Shown: positions 46,965 to 59,463, counted from the first letter of the stretch. The stretch: 64,000 bases of DNA from Lepas anatifera (GCA_034440635.1 JAOTON010001055.1:186001-250000); one strand, 5' to 3'. A program made the numbers and translations. Notes: generated from the sequence alone by a model not told the origin.

Positions 46965-47597
46965 CACACTCACCGTTACCATGAACCGTTTGTCTTTCAG
47001 CCACAGGTTCCGGCAGGTAAGTACTTCCACCCACGGCACGGGCTCTTGCAGGTGAAGCCTGCACCGTGCACGCCGCCGCGGGTCGAGCCCTGCGGCCAGC
47101 CGCTACACCGGGGAACACACTGCACTGTTCGACGGGGTTGACTTTGTAAGCAATAAATGGGAAAACAAACTAAATTTTTTAAACAAAATCAACTGGTTGC
47201 GTCTCTGAAGATGGGGGCAAAGCCCCCGTCCCCACTTCTAGAGCTGGAGGGGAGGAGGGGGAGGGGTGGGGGTACTGTCTCCCACTTACCACGTTTTTGT
47301 CATTAACCTTCGTCCTACCGAGAGAGCGTCGAGTCGAGCCTCTCCATGTATTTCTTATCGTGGACGTCGTGGACATTTTTATCGTTTTTCGTGTTAGTAA
47401 TGTCGCCCTAGATATATGAACCCAGTTAAATTTCATATATTCTATCTCACCAAGTCTAGGTCACCAGTTCTCAGGTCCTGTGTAGAGCAAGACCAGTCAG
47501 AAGCAAAGCTATGGCGTCCAAAGTTTGGTCCATGCAAAGCAAAGTTATGGCTTCAATCGCTCAACATTTTTTCGTCTGTATTCTCAAAAAGGTGACA

Positions 47598-48424
47598 TTA
47601 ACACGCGCATTGACGGGGGCGGGTACCCGCCCCTCGGGTTTTTCGGAAATAACATAAAAACGCGGTGGCGCGTAGCGCCACTGTACTTGGCACACCTTTG
47701 TCTCTTCTTCTTACAACTTTTGTGAAAATGTTAAGGTTAGGTCATCTCAGGTCAGGTCACCAGTACAGGTCAAGTGACCTGACCTAAAAAAAGTTTAAGA
47801 CAGCATAAGTCGGAACAGGGTTGTCCGATTGTCACTCATATGGCATAATGGTCCCACCGAGTTCTCTAGAACAGGTTCCGGTATTTTTGATATCGATGGC
47901 CTAAGGTCAGGTACAAGCCACGACCTCTCCATTGGAAATACATGGGAAAAAATGGTTTTAACTGAATAACTTAATAACGGATGGTGATAGAGCGTTTCTT
48001 TTACCTGTGTTAGACTCGCCTTGTCTTTGTAGTTCTAATGGTATGCATTTTACCTAATTTGACCCTGACCTGACCTCAGGTCAGGTCAAATCCTTGACTT
48101 GACCTAGCAAGGTCATATTGTATATCATTCGATTCGGCTTACTGCGAAGATTCATACAATTCACGTTGTTTTGCTCTATCTTTACTTGTCCAGATGTTAT
48201 GACCAAAAACCTTCATTTACATGCTATCCCTATGACGGCATGCTTTGACCTTAAATATGACCTGAAAAATGGTCCAAATATTTTCGATGGGGAAGTGGAT
48301 GCGCTACCCAACGCTGTTTATCGTTTTTTGCTACCTAGCGTGGTTCTCGAGATCTTATAAGGGGGGCGGGTACCCGCCCCTGCCAAAGCGAAGTTGGCTC
48401 AGACCCCGTCAATGCGCGTGTTAA
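47598..48424. mobile_element. TTAA-flanked element with 17-bp inverted repeats
   Basis: TTAA is at both ends (47598-47601, 48421-48424), followed inward by a perfect 17-bp inverted repeat CACGCGCATTGACGGGG. A second palindromic block, GGGCGGGTACCCGCCC, lies inside each end. The interior is packed with AGGTCA/TGACCT motifs. An 80-residue open frame at 48118-48360 has no recognisable domain, so the element is non-autonomous. TTAA duplication suggests piggyBac-type mobilisation. Confidence 0.8.
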
Positions 48425-49572
48425 GTTGCCCTGTGGGTTCCGCACAAGTCAATTGTGGTTACTAAGCCTCAAAAGCTGTGGTGTCGTGACACTTGATGGG
48501 GACGAGTATGTTGATAAGATTGTTGATATGCCTTCTGATGCGTCTAAACGATACCCAGTATATGAATCAGGACCTGAAACAATGTTAAAGACCAAGAGAA
48601 GGCTTAGCACTCACATAGCTAGCCTCGCTTATTTGCATCCAAAATTACGCAAACATACCTAACTCTCGCCAAAAATGTCTGAGCAAGAGATCCTTATGTC
48701 CGCTCATTAACGGTTCTGACTAACTTATGATTGGAGGCGGATTAGCCGCTTTTGGAGACTCCCAAAATATTTCGCAAGCCAATCAAACGTCACACGTCAC
48801 ATAAGCTAAGTCATCGGTTGGATGCCTTATGTTTTCGCACTTCTCTACGTCCACGAAGTTTGGTCCATGCATGCGGCTGAAGTAACAGAGTAGGCAGACA
48901 ACACCAGTGCCGGCCACACCAGCGCATTCCTGACACGGCTTCAGGTTCGCACACGTTGGGCCCGCACGCCGTTACGGCATGGTCACACGCCGCGTGGAGC
49001 CAGCTCCCTGTGAACCGTGGCTGGCTGCTGCTGAGTCATGGGCGGCACGGTCACCTCGGTCACCGACCAGGCCCAGCCGCCTTCAGACGACCGCCGCTCC
49101 GCTAAATCTCACCCACGGGTCACGCCGGTGCCGCCCCATCGGCGGCATTCGCGGAACTGGGCTTAAAGCTAGCGAGAGCCAGATCAGACATCGCGATATC
49201 GTATCAAAATACCACAGACAAGATCACACGGATCCGCCCTGAGCACATGTCTGGGAACCGTGCTAATGCCTTTGAGCTTTTTCTGACCGGCTGCACAAAT
49301 ATTCAGCGCGACAAAGACGCGATAACGGACGAGGCGGCCTCCGACCGGCTGCACCAGCCCTCTCCAACGGACCAATCATTAGGTACTCGCCAAAGACATC
49401 GGAAAGACCCACTGAGGAAGCATCGCAGGCTCAGCGAATCAGAGACCGGTCACGGGACCAAAATATATTTAAAATTTGAACCTAACGGGAATGATTGTTA
49501 TTTATGCTCTAATGTCACTAGGAATGGGAGTGTGGACAGAAGAAGAGATTAAGAATTTGAGACGAGGCTCCA

Positions 49573-49672
49573 CCAGTCTGTCAGCTGAATTCAGTCATAT
49601 GCGTCAGTCTGTCAGCTGAATTCAGTCAGATGCGTCAGTCTGTCAGCTGAATTCAGTCAGACGCGTCAGTCA
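49573..49672. repeat. 31-bp tandem repeat, three copies
   Basis: The unit is GTCTGTCAGCTGAATTCAGT plus about 11 bp (CATATGCGTCA variants), repeated three times with few differences. Confidence 0.85.
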
Positions 49673-50989
49673 GTCAAATAACCGAGGGGAGCTAGCACCA
49701 CAGGGTGGCGAGGCCAGCCAATAAAGCGCGGCACTTCCTACACCGTCTGGTGCACAGCCACCGAGGACCAGACAGTTGAATGACGTATGCACAGCAGGTA
49801 TTGATATCGGTGAAGGAGATATTGACCAGAAGCCTAAGAAAAATCAAACATATGAAACGTGGGAATGGCCAAAACGTTTCTCCTCTGCCCTATCGATTAC
49901 ATGTTGAACGCACCCTACTCCCTCTGTCATTCTGCGCAATGGCTCATTAAAACGCATGGTCGACTTCCAAAAAGGACAGTTACTCATGACAGCTCCATGA
50001 CAATTTCAGTCTCATAATTGGACTTTGAGTCGAGGCATTGTGCCCTTACAGACAATTACCAGCCTTTGGCTTTCCCCACACAAGCTTTCAAGAAGTGGAC
50101 AATTCGAAAGCTGGTCTGGGTGCTCATTATCTACTTAAAATAAATTAGCCTCACGTCCAGCCCGAAACCAGCAGCAGACTTCACGACCAACAGGACATGC
50201 CCGATGTGCCCGTTACAGGGACCAATGTATCTCACTAAACCTCTGGGCTTTACCGACGCACCGCCAGCTCAGTACGGTGTGGTTAACTTGTCAGCCGTCA
50301 TGGTCCCGAGGGTAACCCGTATTTGGCCCACCAGGACATAAGCCCCGGGCCAGTAAATCAGACAGGAGACGCACCATCACTGAACCATGCAGGCCCGTAC
50401 AGAACACTCGCGTATTCCCGAGTCAGCTCCGACTTCGCACAGATAGCGGCATGGAGGACACTGGGCCGGCAGGTGAAACATCTGAGCCACGCTCCGAGTT
50501 GCAGTCAGCTGGGATTTGGCTGTGCGTCGGCAGCCGGAGCCACAGGGTGACAGCTTTAGTGCGCGGCGACGGCCCAGGCAAACATCCGGCAGAAGACGGC
50601 CCTCACCACGCCCCGCGGCGGCTTGGCAACGCCTCGTCAGCGCTAACAAACAACATCGTCACATTTTCACCCGCACTCAGGTTTTTCTGGCAGCGCCCCT
50701 GAGTCGGCAGTGATTAACGGCGGCCCTGTTCCGGGTCCGGTGCCGGCGTCCCGGCTCTTCTGCGCCGCCGGTTCCTGTGTGGCAGCAGCCGGCTCCAAGA
50801 GCAACAGCACTGAACGTCGCTTCTCCGAACCAACAGGTGGCGCCAATGAGTGGCGCCTGCCAGCCGACATCTCCGCGCAACGCCCTTCAGCTAGATACGA
50901 CAGAAATAATGGTAAAAGCTAGCGTTTAATGACAAACTGCTGGGGTCATATAGCGTCCCTCACCCCCCTGTGAGGCATTGGGATAGTGT

Positions 50990-51090
50990 ACTTATTCAAA
51001 GAACCTGTCGGCCTTGAACCCAGACCTGTCGCTCAGCACTTACCACTAAACTACTACCAAGTGGAGAGTTTAGTGGAATCGTTCACTGTT
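50990..51090 (-). mobile_element. tRNA-like SINE remnant
   Basis: On the minus strand, TAGTGGTAAGTG (A-box-like) is followed about 20 nt later by GGGTTCAAGG (B box, 51013-51022). There is no complete cloverleaf, so it is a SINE or tRNA pseudogene. Confidence 0.5.
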
Positions 51091-51859
51091 ATTCTAGTCA
51101 CGTGACTCAAATGTCAATCAGGTAGAACTGCTGGAAGCCTTCTTTTCTTTCAGCAATGGGGGTCTCCCATTAACATTTGGAAAAGCTCAACGCGAATAGT
51201 CCATTCAATCTCCACGTCTCAAAGAAGTAAAAACTTGGGTTTAAACAGCCCAGGGAATATAAAATCTGTATTTCCCTAACATGATTTAAGCTGTTAAAGC
51301 ACCTCCAAACGCTCTGGGCAATGCAACTAAACCACCAGTCCCATGTGATGACGTGTGACGATGCTCCACAGTGTCGCATCAACTCTTTCCACCAATACCC
51401 CAAGCCGCTGAGATCTCGATTTAAAATGCCGCGACATTCCGCAGACTGAAAGCCTTAAACACGATCCCGTGTGTGTGTGTTGGTGTTTTAGGGCGCTTCG
51501 GCTGCCAGGGCCATATAGCGCGCCTATCAGATCAGTTTAGTCTAGTCTTGGATTAAACTTTGTTGTTGGTGTCACGCTTCCTACGGGCAGCTAAAAATGG
51601 TCCAGACTCGGGCTCTGTCGCCCACTCAAACCCTGTATGGGCTGTAAATGATGTGGAAACCTATCTCAGTCAGGTACAATAAAACGCGGTTAAAGTATGT
51701 TGTTGGGTGGTTACCAAGAATCTCCGCCATCGTTTGTCCAAAGAGGAAGCGGTTACGCACTTCGCGTAGCCCTGCACAGACATCAGTGACTGAGAGAACG
51801 TGCTCGACGCTCAGTCTTGCGCCACAACGGGTGCAGGTGTTTGGTGCGGTGCCACAAAA

Positions 51860-51960
51860 AACGGTCCCGGGGTATAGGAGAGGTCTACAGGTAATGTTAA
51901 TCCCACAATCCTACGGTCTCGGGTTCGAATCTCGCCGCTCAGTCGCTAACTCCCCCGCGC
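51860..51960 (+). mobile_element. tRNA-like SINE remnant
   Basis: A good B box GGGTTCGAATCTC is at 51921-51933, preceded by a weak A-box region (GGTATAGGAGAGG). No acceptor stem pairing is evident. Confidence 0.4.
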
Positions 51961-52844
51961 GCAGCGACGTTGGAACCGACCACAGCGGACAAATATCGAA
52001 GTAGGCAGGTCCAAAGTCTCCAACTTTCTATCAAAGCGCCTCCGCCATACTACATGAACAATCAATCTCACTTAGATTTCGCTTACAGGTATTACATTAC
52101 ATTACATTATTACAGGTACAGGTAGTTTTCTAAATCATTATAAATAGTGTTTATCATATTGGCGGATATCATACCTGGACTAAATATCGGTAAGCGCTGC
52201 ATACTATCAACGACTTAAAATGACCACCTGCGAGTGATGTGAAAAGCGATTTCATTGGCAAATGAATTCTTTCAGGCGGCTGACCATTGGAACCCAAACA
52301 GTATACATTGTCCCATAATGGTGTGGCAATCCATGGGTGCATACCAAGATTCGATGCACTCTCTTCCAATCGTCTTCAAATGGCGGTGAATGAAAACGGG
52401 TAGGCGGAATACCAAACACCAGTTAACATTGAAAGGGTCGATGTTTCGGGACAAACAATCTATTCATGATAAACAGCTGGAAACGAATGCAAATTTTGCA
52501 ATGCATTTTTGCCTGTTCCGTATCGGATACGAGGATTGCCCAACCAAGAAAGGCCAGTTCCGGGACTTTTGACCTTTACCGCCGACACTCCCAACAAAAT
52601 GATTGATTTTTAGGCTTCGCCGAGATCCGCCGGTGTCCAACAGATCTTTGTTTTGCCATTCCAACAAAAACAGCTCCTGGCTCATGGCCGTTTTGCACGT
52701 CTTCAATTCTCGGTACAGGTCAAGACAGCTTTCGCAGAACGGCAAGAGCGGCCGGTGTGGACGTGACACAATTTCCACCGATGTAGCTCAGCAGCGGGGC
52801 CGTCCCAGAAGCGGAGACCGCGCCAGTCACCAGCACACACGCAC

Positions 52845-53001
52845 CTGAGGAGACGCGGCTCTGGTAGCACTTCCACAGCTTGATGGCCATGCTGGAGGAG
52901 CTGAGCGACACCGAGGAGGAGGAGGCGGAGCGGCGCTCGTCCTGCGACTCCCGGCTGCGGTCCCAGCGCCGCCGCCGCTCCCGCTCTCTGTCCCGCTCCA
53001 T
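52845..53001 (-). CDS. Candidate exon, unassigned; possibly upstream TAK1-like exon or first exon
   Basis: A minus-strand open frame starts with Met at 53001. It runs through an Arg/Glu-rich part, a Ser-rich part and MAIKLWKCYQSRVSS, and ends at a good donor TCAG|GTGCGTG. It ends in phase 1, the phase the exon at 45331 needs, which is compatible but has a one-in-three chance of being accidental. A possible acceptor, TTGCGTCGCAG, lies just before the Met. It sits in a GC- and CpG-rich stretch (about 52850-53700), so it could instead be a first exon of another gene. I do not recognise the protein. Confidence 0.35.
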
Positions 53002-53696
53002 CGTCGACTGCGACGCAACACCACCACCACCAGCAACGGCTCCGATCGCCGGTCACGACGGCGGCACAGAGCAAAGACGCTGCTGGTTACAGCTGCGTGG
53101 CTGTGACGGAGACTTGGCGGGGCTGCTCTGACACCGCACCTCACTGACCAGCCCGACTAGCGGCAGGTACATCCGCGCGCTGCCGCCGCCGCCATTCACC
53201 GTCACCGACTGGGCCGTCTCCGCCGCCGCCTCCGCCGCGCGGTCCGGGACCGGACTTCCCAATGGCTCAGCCGGTCGGCGCTGCTGGAGCACCTCGCACC
53301 GACGGCTGGCGAAGAGACCACCGCCGCCGACACAGACACCGCAGTAACGTGATGGATGAGTGGTGCCGGCCTGGAATCCAAATTACACGTGCTGAGTTAA
53401 CACGTTCAGCTGCACGCCAATGATACTGTTCTTAGTTTCACGGAGCTGGATCAACAATCCGGCATCCTAATAAAGTCTCGCTAAGGCCAGATGCTTTCGT
53501 TGGAGAATCCGTTCATCCCAAATTTGGCGAGCAGTTAGTGAGTTGACACGGCTCCTGGGCCCGCCTCTGAGTCCGCTGCCCCGTCATCCGCCGACGCTGC
53601 CCAGTCCACGTAAAAATAGGCGCCGTGCATTCGTGCCGGTCAGCGTCGCCTCGACCGCGCGCGCCGCCGCCGCGGCAGAGAGACGTCTGCCGACCT

Positions 53697-54660
53697 GGGA
53701 GCTTGGCCGCCGTGGCAGACCTCAGAACACTGCCGCTGTGGCAGACCTGAGAACACTGCCGCCGTGGCAGACCTGAGAACACTGCCGCCGTGGCAGACCT
53801 GAGAACACTGCCACCGTGGCAGACCTGAGAACACTGCCACCGTGGCAGACCTGAGAACACTGCCGCCGCGGCAGACCTGAAAACACTGCCGCCGTGGCAG
53901 ACCTGAGAACACTGCCACCGTGGCAGACCTGAGAACACTGCCACCGTGGCAGACCTGAGAACACTGACACCGTGGCAGACCTGAGCACACTGCCTCCGTG
54001 GCAGAGCTGAGAAATTTGTCGCCGTGGCAGACCTGAGAACACTGCCGCCGTGGCAAACCTGATAAAAATGTCGCCGCGGCAGAACTGAGAACACTGCCAC
54101 CGTGGCAGACCTGAGAACACTGACACCGTGGAAGAGCTGAGCACACTGCTACCGTGGCAGACCTGAGAAAAATGTCGCCCTGGCAGACCTGAGAACACTG
54201 CCGCCGTGGCAAACCTGATAAAAATGTCGCCGCGGCAGACCTGAGAACACTGCCACCGTGGTAGACCTGAGAACACTGACACCGTGGAAGAGCTGAGCAC
54301 ACTGCCACCGTGGCAGACCTGAGAAAAATGTCGCCCTGGCAGACCTGAGAACACTGCCACCGTGGTAAACCTCATAAAAATGTCGCCGTGGCAGACCTGA
54401 GAACACTGCCACCGTGGCAGACCTGAGAACAGTGAAGCCATGGTAGACCTGAGAGCACTGCCGCCGTGTGGCAGACCTGAGAACACTGTCACTGTGGCAG
54501 AGCTGAGAACAATAACATCGTGGCAGAACTGAGAACACTCGCTGTGGGCGACCTGAGAACACTCGCTGTGGCAGACCTGAGAACACTAGCTCGGCAGACC
54601 TGAGAACACTAGCTGTGGCCGACCTGAGAACATTCGCTGTGGCCGACCTGATAACCTAAG
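53697..54660. repeat. 26-bp minisatellite, about 37 copies
   Basis: The unit reads ACCGTGGCAGACCTGAGAAC plus ACTGCC. Across unit borders it forms CTGCCAC-C-GTGGCAG, a 7-bp inverted repeat with a one-base loop. Copies decay toward the right end. Minus-strand open frames of 145-256 codons over it come from the repeat. Confidence 0.95.
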
Positions 54661-55485
54661 CATACGACTGTCGCTGTCAAAAGTAAGCTCGCCTGAACGG
54701 AGCATCCGAAATAGGCCCGGGGAGGAAGATAGTTTCTAGAGCACAGTGACCAGCGTTGCCCCGAGGACACGGCTTACGGCGCTGCCTAAACAATACAGCC
54801 CTCAGCACTGCCCAGAGCACATACGCATGTCGCTAGACACGGCTGTGCCGAGTTGCAGGCTTGGTGGTCTGGAACGACCGCTTATAGGGGACCAACGAGT
54901 TTTGTCAGACTTACGAACTGACCCATAATGGACCCGTTTCTGAGTTCTCTCACGCACAGCAGGAGTGGGACAAAATCTAGCCGCGTACGTGTTTTGCACG
55001 CATTTAAAAATCGAAGCCAGTTGGAGCTGTGACGTTTTACAGTCTTCGTGCAGATCCACAGCCCATCCCCGTAAAAATATGAGTCTCCGAACCCGAAAGC
55101 GAACACTTTGAGGCCCAAAAACGCCGCAATTCCTGCAACAGCATTACTATGAACTGGCACTGTTAACATTTTATTTTCTTGGAACTTACGCCAAATGCAG
55201 ATCAAGCGTATTTATACCCGCCAACCGGGTGACTAATACCTGGGCATGCACAGCTGCAGAGCTCATTGCGGTGGGCGGACGCGCCCCTCATCCCCACAGC
55301 GTGTAATTCTCGACGTTCGCCCACTGCGCGTGGTGAGCACCCAAATACCCAATACTAAGCTTACTCCAAAACATGGAAGCCACTTCAGGGTAGTTATGAT
55401 ACACAGACAAAATAAAGACGCTTTTAAAGTAAGTAGTGATGTGAATCTTTTCGGTGCTTTTTCCGGGGCCAACAAGAAGAAAGGC

Positions 55486-55626
55486 ACGGATAAGTCGGTG
55501 CGGCTGGCGGGAGTGACCAAGGTGCTGGGCCCCACCGGCTCTCAGGGACAGTGTACCCAGGCGCGTGTGGAGTTCATGGACGAGACCAACCGCGCCATCA
55601 TCCGCAACGTCAAGGGCCCCGCGCGG
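55486..55626 (+). pseudogene. RPS28: Processed pseudogene of ribosomal protein S28 (start lost, 3' truncated)
   Basis: The 47-codon stretch matches eS28 (about 69 residues) from its second residue: [33 protein letters not shown] and [10 protein letters not shown]. The expected start codon is ACG (55486-55488), two conserved Arg positions have become Gly and Pro, and the last ~18 residues are replaced by unrelated sequence after 55626. It is continuous, without introns. eS28 is a small 40S subunit protein; this copy should not encode it. Confidence 0.8.
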
Positions 55627-56569
55627 ATGATTCAATTCAATACACCACCCTCTCGTCAAAGGCAGTCACCTAGAGTGTGATCCAAATTTCTCTAGTTTTT
55701 ACATGTTAGTGCTTGCATAGCCTCACCGCCTTAAAGCGAGTCTCTGAAAAGCTGTCCCCGCTGTCCACCACTGTCCGTTACCGTCATTGAGCCGTGCCAC
55801 TGCCCCGACACAGCGGTGGCGCGGGTCGGAGCGCCTGGACAACGCCGCAGGCAGCGGTGACTCAGCACCTCCCGAGGAGGGCGCCCGGCGACGCGCGCCG
55901 CAGCATCGCCGCCGACGAGCTCACGGCACACGGCAGACATGCAGCTGACTCAACGGCCTGGCCGGATCGCTGTCCACTGGCCACAACAGCAACGTAAGAC
56001 TGCATAGTTTTTCAAAAGAAACCAGGAAAGGCTTCTTCACCCAAGAGGCCGATCCATATTTTCCTCTTCTATTTTTATATTGTTATTGTACTCCACAACT
56101 AACAGTAGCAACATCATAGCGTTTCCTATCAAGAGACCCATTCTTGCCCACCCCCTTCCGGCTAACCCACAATGTGTAAGCTAAGACAACTGAACACGCC
56201 GACACCAGTCTGGCGCACACCGTTAGAAGCCGGTCCAGCGTAACTCCAGCTCTGGGTTTCAGTTTCATTTAGCCGAATTTCCATGTTAAAGGTTAGCAGG
56301 CTGAACCTGAAGACCAAATAAACTAACTGAGCCTAGCATAAGGGTTCATGGACTGCCAATCCGAGCAGAGTTGCCTCTCGTGAGTGCGGCTTGGATTACG
56401 CCTCACTGCCTGACCACCGCGCACAACGCCACAGGTGGCGCCACCGCTCTGCTGGATACACTGGTCATGTATCCATTTACTGAGCTGGTCGCTGGGAGCT
56501 AAATCAGTCACCTGGACACGCTCCGCCTCCCGCAGCAGGGTGTGCTGGGCGTGACGGTCAACAGGCTGC

Positions 56570-56755
56570 GTGGGCGGTGCTGTTGAACAGGCCGGCTGCG
56601 TGAGACGGGCAGCGGTGCTGTTGAACAGGCTGGCTGCGTGAGACGGGCGGCGGTGCTGTTGAACAGGTTGGCTGCGTGAGACGGGCAGCGGTGCTGTTGA
56701 ACAGGCCGGCTGCTGAGACGGGCAGCGGTGCTGTTGAACAGGCTGGCTGCGTGCG
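56570..56755. repeat. 38-bp minisatellite, about 5 copies
   Basis: The unit is GGCTGCGTGAGACGGGCAGC plus GGTGCTGTTGAACAGGCT, with 36-38 bp variants. On the minus strand each unit ends in CCCGTCTCACGCAG, a 3'-splice-like string. No flanking exon is established. Confidence 0.9.
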
Positions 56756-59463
56756 GCGTGCGCGGATTTGACCCGGAGCCGGCGGCACCACGCACGGTAA
56801 CTGACAGATGCCCGACAGGGTGTCCCAGGCGTCACACACGGCGTCCACGCTGTCAGAGCGCAGGATTTGTCGATAACGCGGCGCTCTGTTCAAAACCGAC
56901 GCGGCACAGAAGCTGTCTGGAATGGCATTTAGCGCAGGAGATGACTGTTTCGTTTCTAAAAAGACGAAAACCATTGGCAGCCAGGGCCAGGTTGGATCAC
57001 GCAGCAGAAGCCTAATCAATCACTTCGCAGATACGAAATACAAGCTCACAAGACTAGCTATAATCTGACCAAATAGCGGGTCAACTTGATGTGGGTCAAC
57101 TTGATTTCTTGGAGGGGAGTGCCAAAAATCATAAACTTCTCCCCAATCTATTGTAAAAAGCCTGCTCCCTTCTATCTGCTAAGATTACAACTGAACAACT
57201 ACCATAAGGACTATCAAATAGGGTCACTACATCATCAAGTCCGACGTAAGTCGCAACAACTCCACAACTTGGCGCTGGTCATATTCTTGAGAAGTTCAAC
57301 TGTGAGCTCGAAAATAGCTGACCTGGAGCGCCAAAATAGCCCGAGAGATGTTGGGCTCAGTTGACAGTTTTCCAGGCAGGACCGGTTTAGCCGTGTGCCT
57401 GCGGCGGCGGGGTTACGACCTGAAGTTGGCGATCCTCCCCTGTCGTGAGTAAGCACTAGAATACGCCATCTCACCGGGCCACTCAGCTACACGTAATAAA
57501 CAGGGCATGTCTCGACCTCAGCCGGCCCAAAATACCTCCCCCGAGGCCCTGACCAACAAGGAGCCGCTCACGTGAAGGATTCATCACCCGCTTACTCACT
57601 GTGCCTCCCGGACGAAAACTACACAAGCGGGGTACGTGTCCAACGTGGAACCGATACCCCAGCGAGTATAGACATTCATTGACATTCGGAAGGGGTCAAA
57701 GCTAAAATTGTCTAGATAAAGTCACATAATCTTATCGTGTTTGCCTCACAGTGGCACTGAGTGTAAACACTGGGTGGAACTTTTCATAGATGAGGCGAAT
57801 GCTGCATGAACTTTTCGGCGAAACCTCACGTCACGGCGGAATGCATTCCACGGTGTAGGTCACAGGCTCCATTTTCACGCTGCACCTGAGGTTAAATAAC
57901 AATATTCTGCCTTCAAAAGGTCACAATTAGGACCCAGCTCGTACAAGTCATGTGTAACATGTCATTCTCAGTGATCTGTCATACCAGCTTCAAAGACAAA
58001 GCTCCATCCAGGAACGGCAGGTTCAATCCACGCAATAATACGGTCTCCAAAATCCTTCTGAAGACTCGATAACTGTCTCATTAATCTCATTATCAATGGC
58101 CAGCCGCCGATCCGGTGCCGAGATCCATGTTCGTGAGACCACACGGACGAGGCCATTGGCCGCCGCCCGCACCACCAGCTGCGGCACCGCCGCCTGTGCG
58201 GCTGCAGGTTGCCAGGTCTGCCATGTGCGGGCGCCGATCCGCTCTCCCCAAGTGGGCCCGACCCAAATATTTGGTCTCTCAGCCGCCCCAGGCGCGCAGG
58301 GAGGTCACCGAAAGGTGAGACCGGCTGAAATACGCAACCCGCTCAATCCGCCAAACGGCTGTTTTCACCTCACAAGGGTTCGCCCGAAAAAAGGTTTCTT
58401 ACATAAGCCACAGAAGGTAAAAGCTAGCAAACAGAGTGAGTGAAACACGACAGATTTATTAAGACAGATCATGAAGCTTTGCCTGAGCTTATGAATATGC
58501 GTACAAAGAAGGGGGACGACACAAGGTGAAGGTAAAAGCCAGTCAGTGAGAGATTGGAGAAGACGGGAGCGGAGCGAATCCGATTTATATGCCACCGAAG
58601 CCCACCGGTGATGTCTAGCTCAAAGCTACAGAATATTCCACGATGGGAGGCAGAGAGCTTGTCGAGCTGTGTCAAACCCTCTAACATTCGGTTATAGCAC
58701 AGCCACCCTTGCTTTGGACGATCTTCCCAACAGCACAACGGCACCGTTTGAGATTCATGCCACAATTAAAACTTAATAGTACTCATATGAAAAAAGCACA
58801 GCTCAGAACCGTACACGTGAATGATTTCTTCTGGATTCCAGTTTAAATTCAACCCTAGCTATATTTCACAGCGAAGGCACCATTTGGGATATTAACTATC
58901 AACCACGTCGGCACGACTTGACATCCCCACTGATATAAGTTATGGCAACATTAATCTTTTTGTCTCTGCGATACTTTGTATCCGTTGCTTGAAAAAGAAG
59001 CAAAACTAATGCGCCGATTTGTTCACAGAATATGAGGAACAGCGATGACAGTAAATCAAACAAATCATCAACTGATTCAATCGGATATAAGCGATGGAGA
59101 TAAGCCGACACCGTGCAGCCCTGCCAGCCCAGCTCCGTGGCGGATCTGCACCCGGTGTTTAGGGGGGGATAAGGTAAAAACTATTGAAAATCAGCGTTTC
59201 AAAGCAGACCGGAGAGACTCGGTGGGTTTGAGGGGCCCTTGTACCGCTGCCCTGGACCCGCCGGTGCACCAGGCATCGCTCTGTCGACACCGACATGGCA
59301 CCGAGCCTGGTTGATAACAGGCCAACCATCCATTCGCCTCCATCCCATACATACATATATTTCGCTAAGAAAAGGAACAGCATATTTGTTATACCGGCTT
59401 GGGCACGACCCCACGCAGCCGGTCTTCTATACGTCAGACACGCCCAAGCCAGCAGATCAAGAA

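Larger units (their letters stand above)
45332..52844. other. Long non-coding stretch, probably TAK1-like intron
   Basis: No coding exon is supported. It holds a GT repeat (46931-46964), a TTAA element (47598-48424), a 31-bp tandem repeat (49573-49672), tRNA-like remnants (about 50990-51090 and 51860-51960) and an ATTAC pentamer run (52089-52115). A plus-strand pair of strong splice sites around 46996-47016 has no protein support. Confidence 0.45.

Noticed and set aside
52720..53001. MPV17/PXMP2-family N-terminus suggested by LWKCYQ
   Set aside because: Similarity is limited to a few residues and no following exons of that family were seen. It was kept only as an unassigned candidate exon.
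53513..54586. Minus-strand open frames of 145-256 codons with repeated FSGLPRRQCSQVCHG-like strings
   Set aside because: They are produced by the 26-bp minisatellite and occur in all frames.
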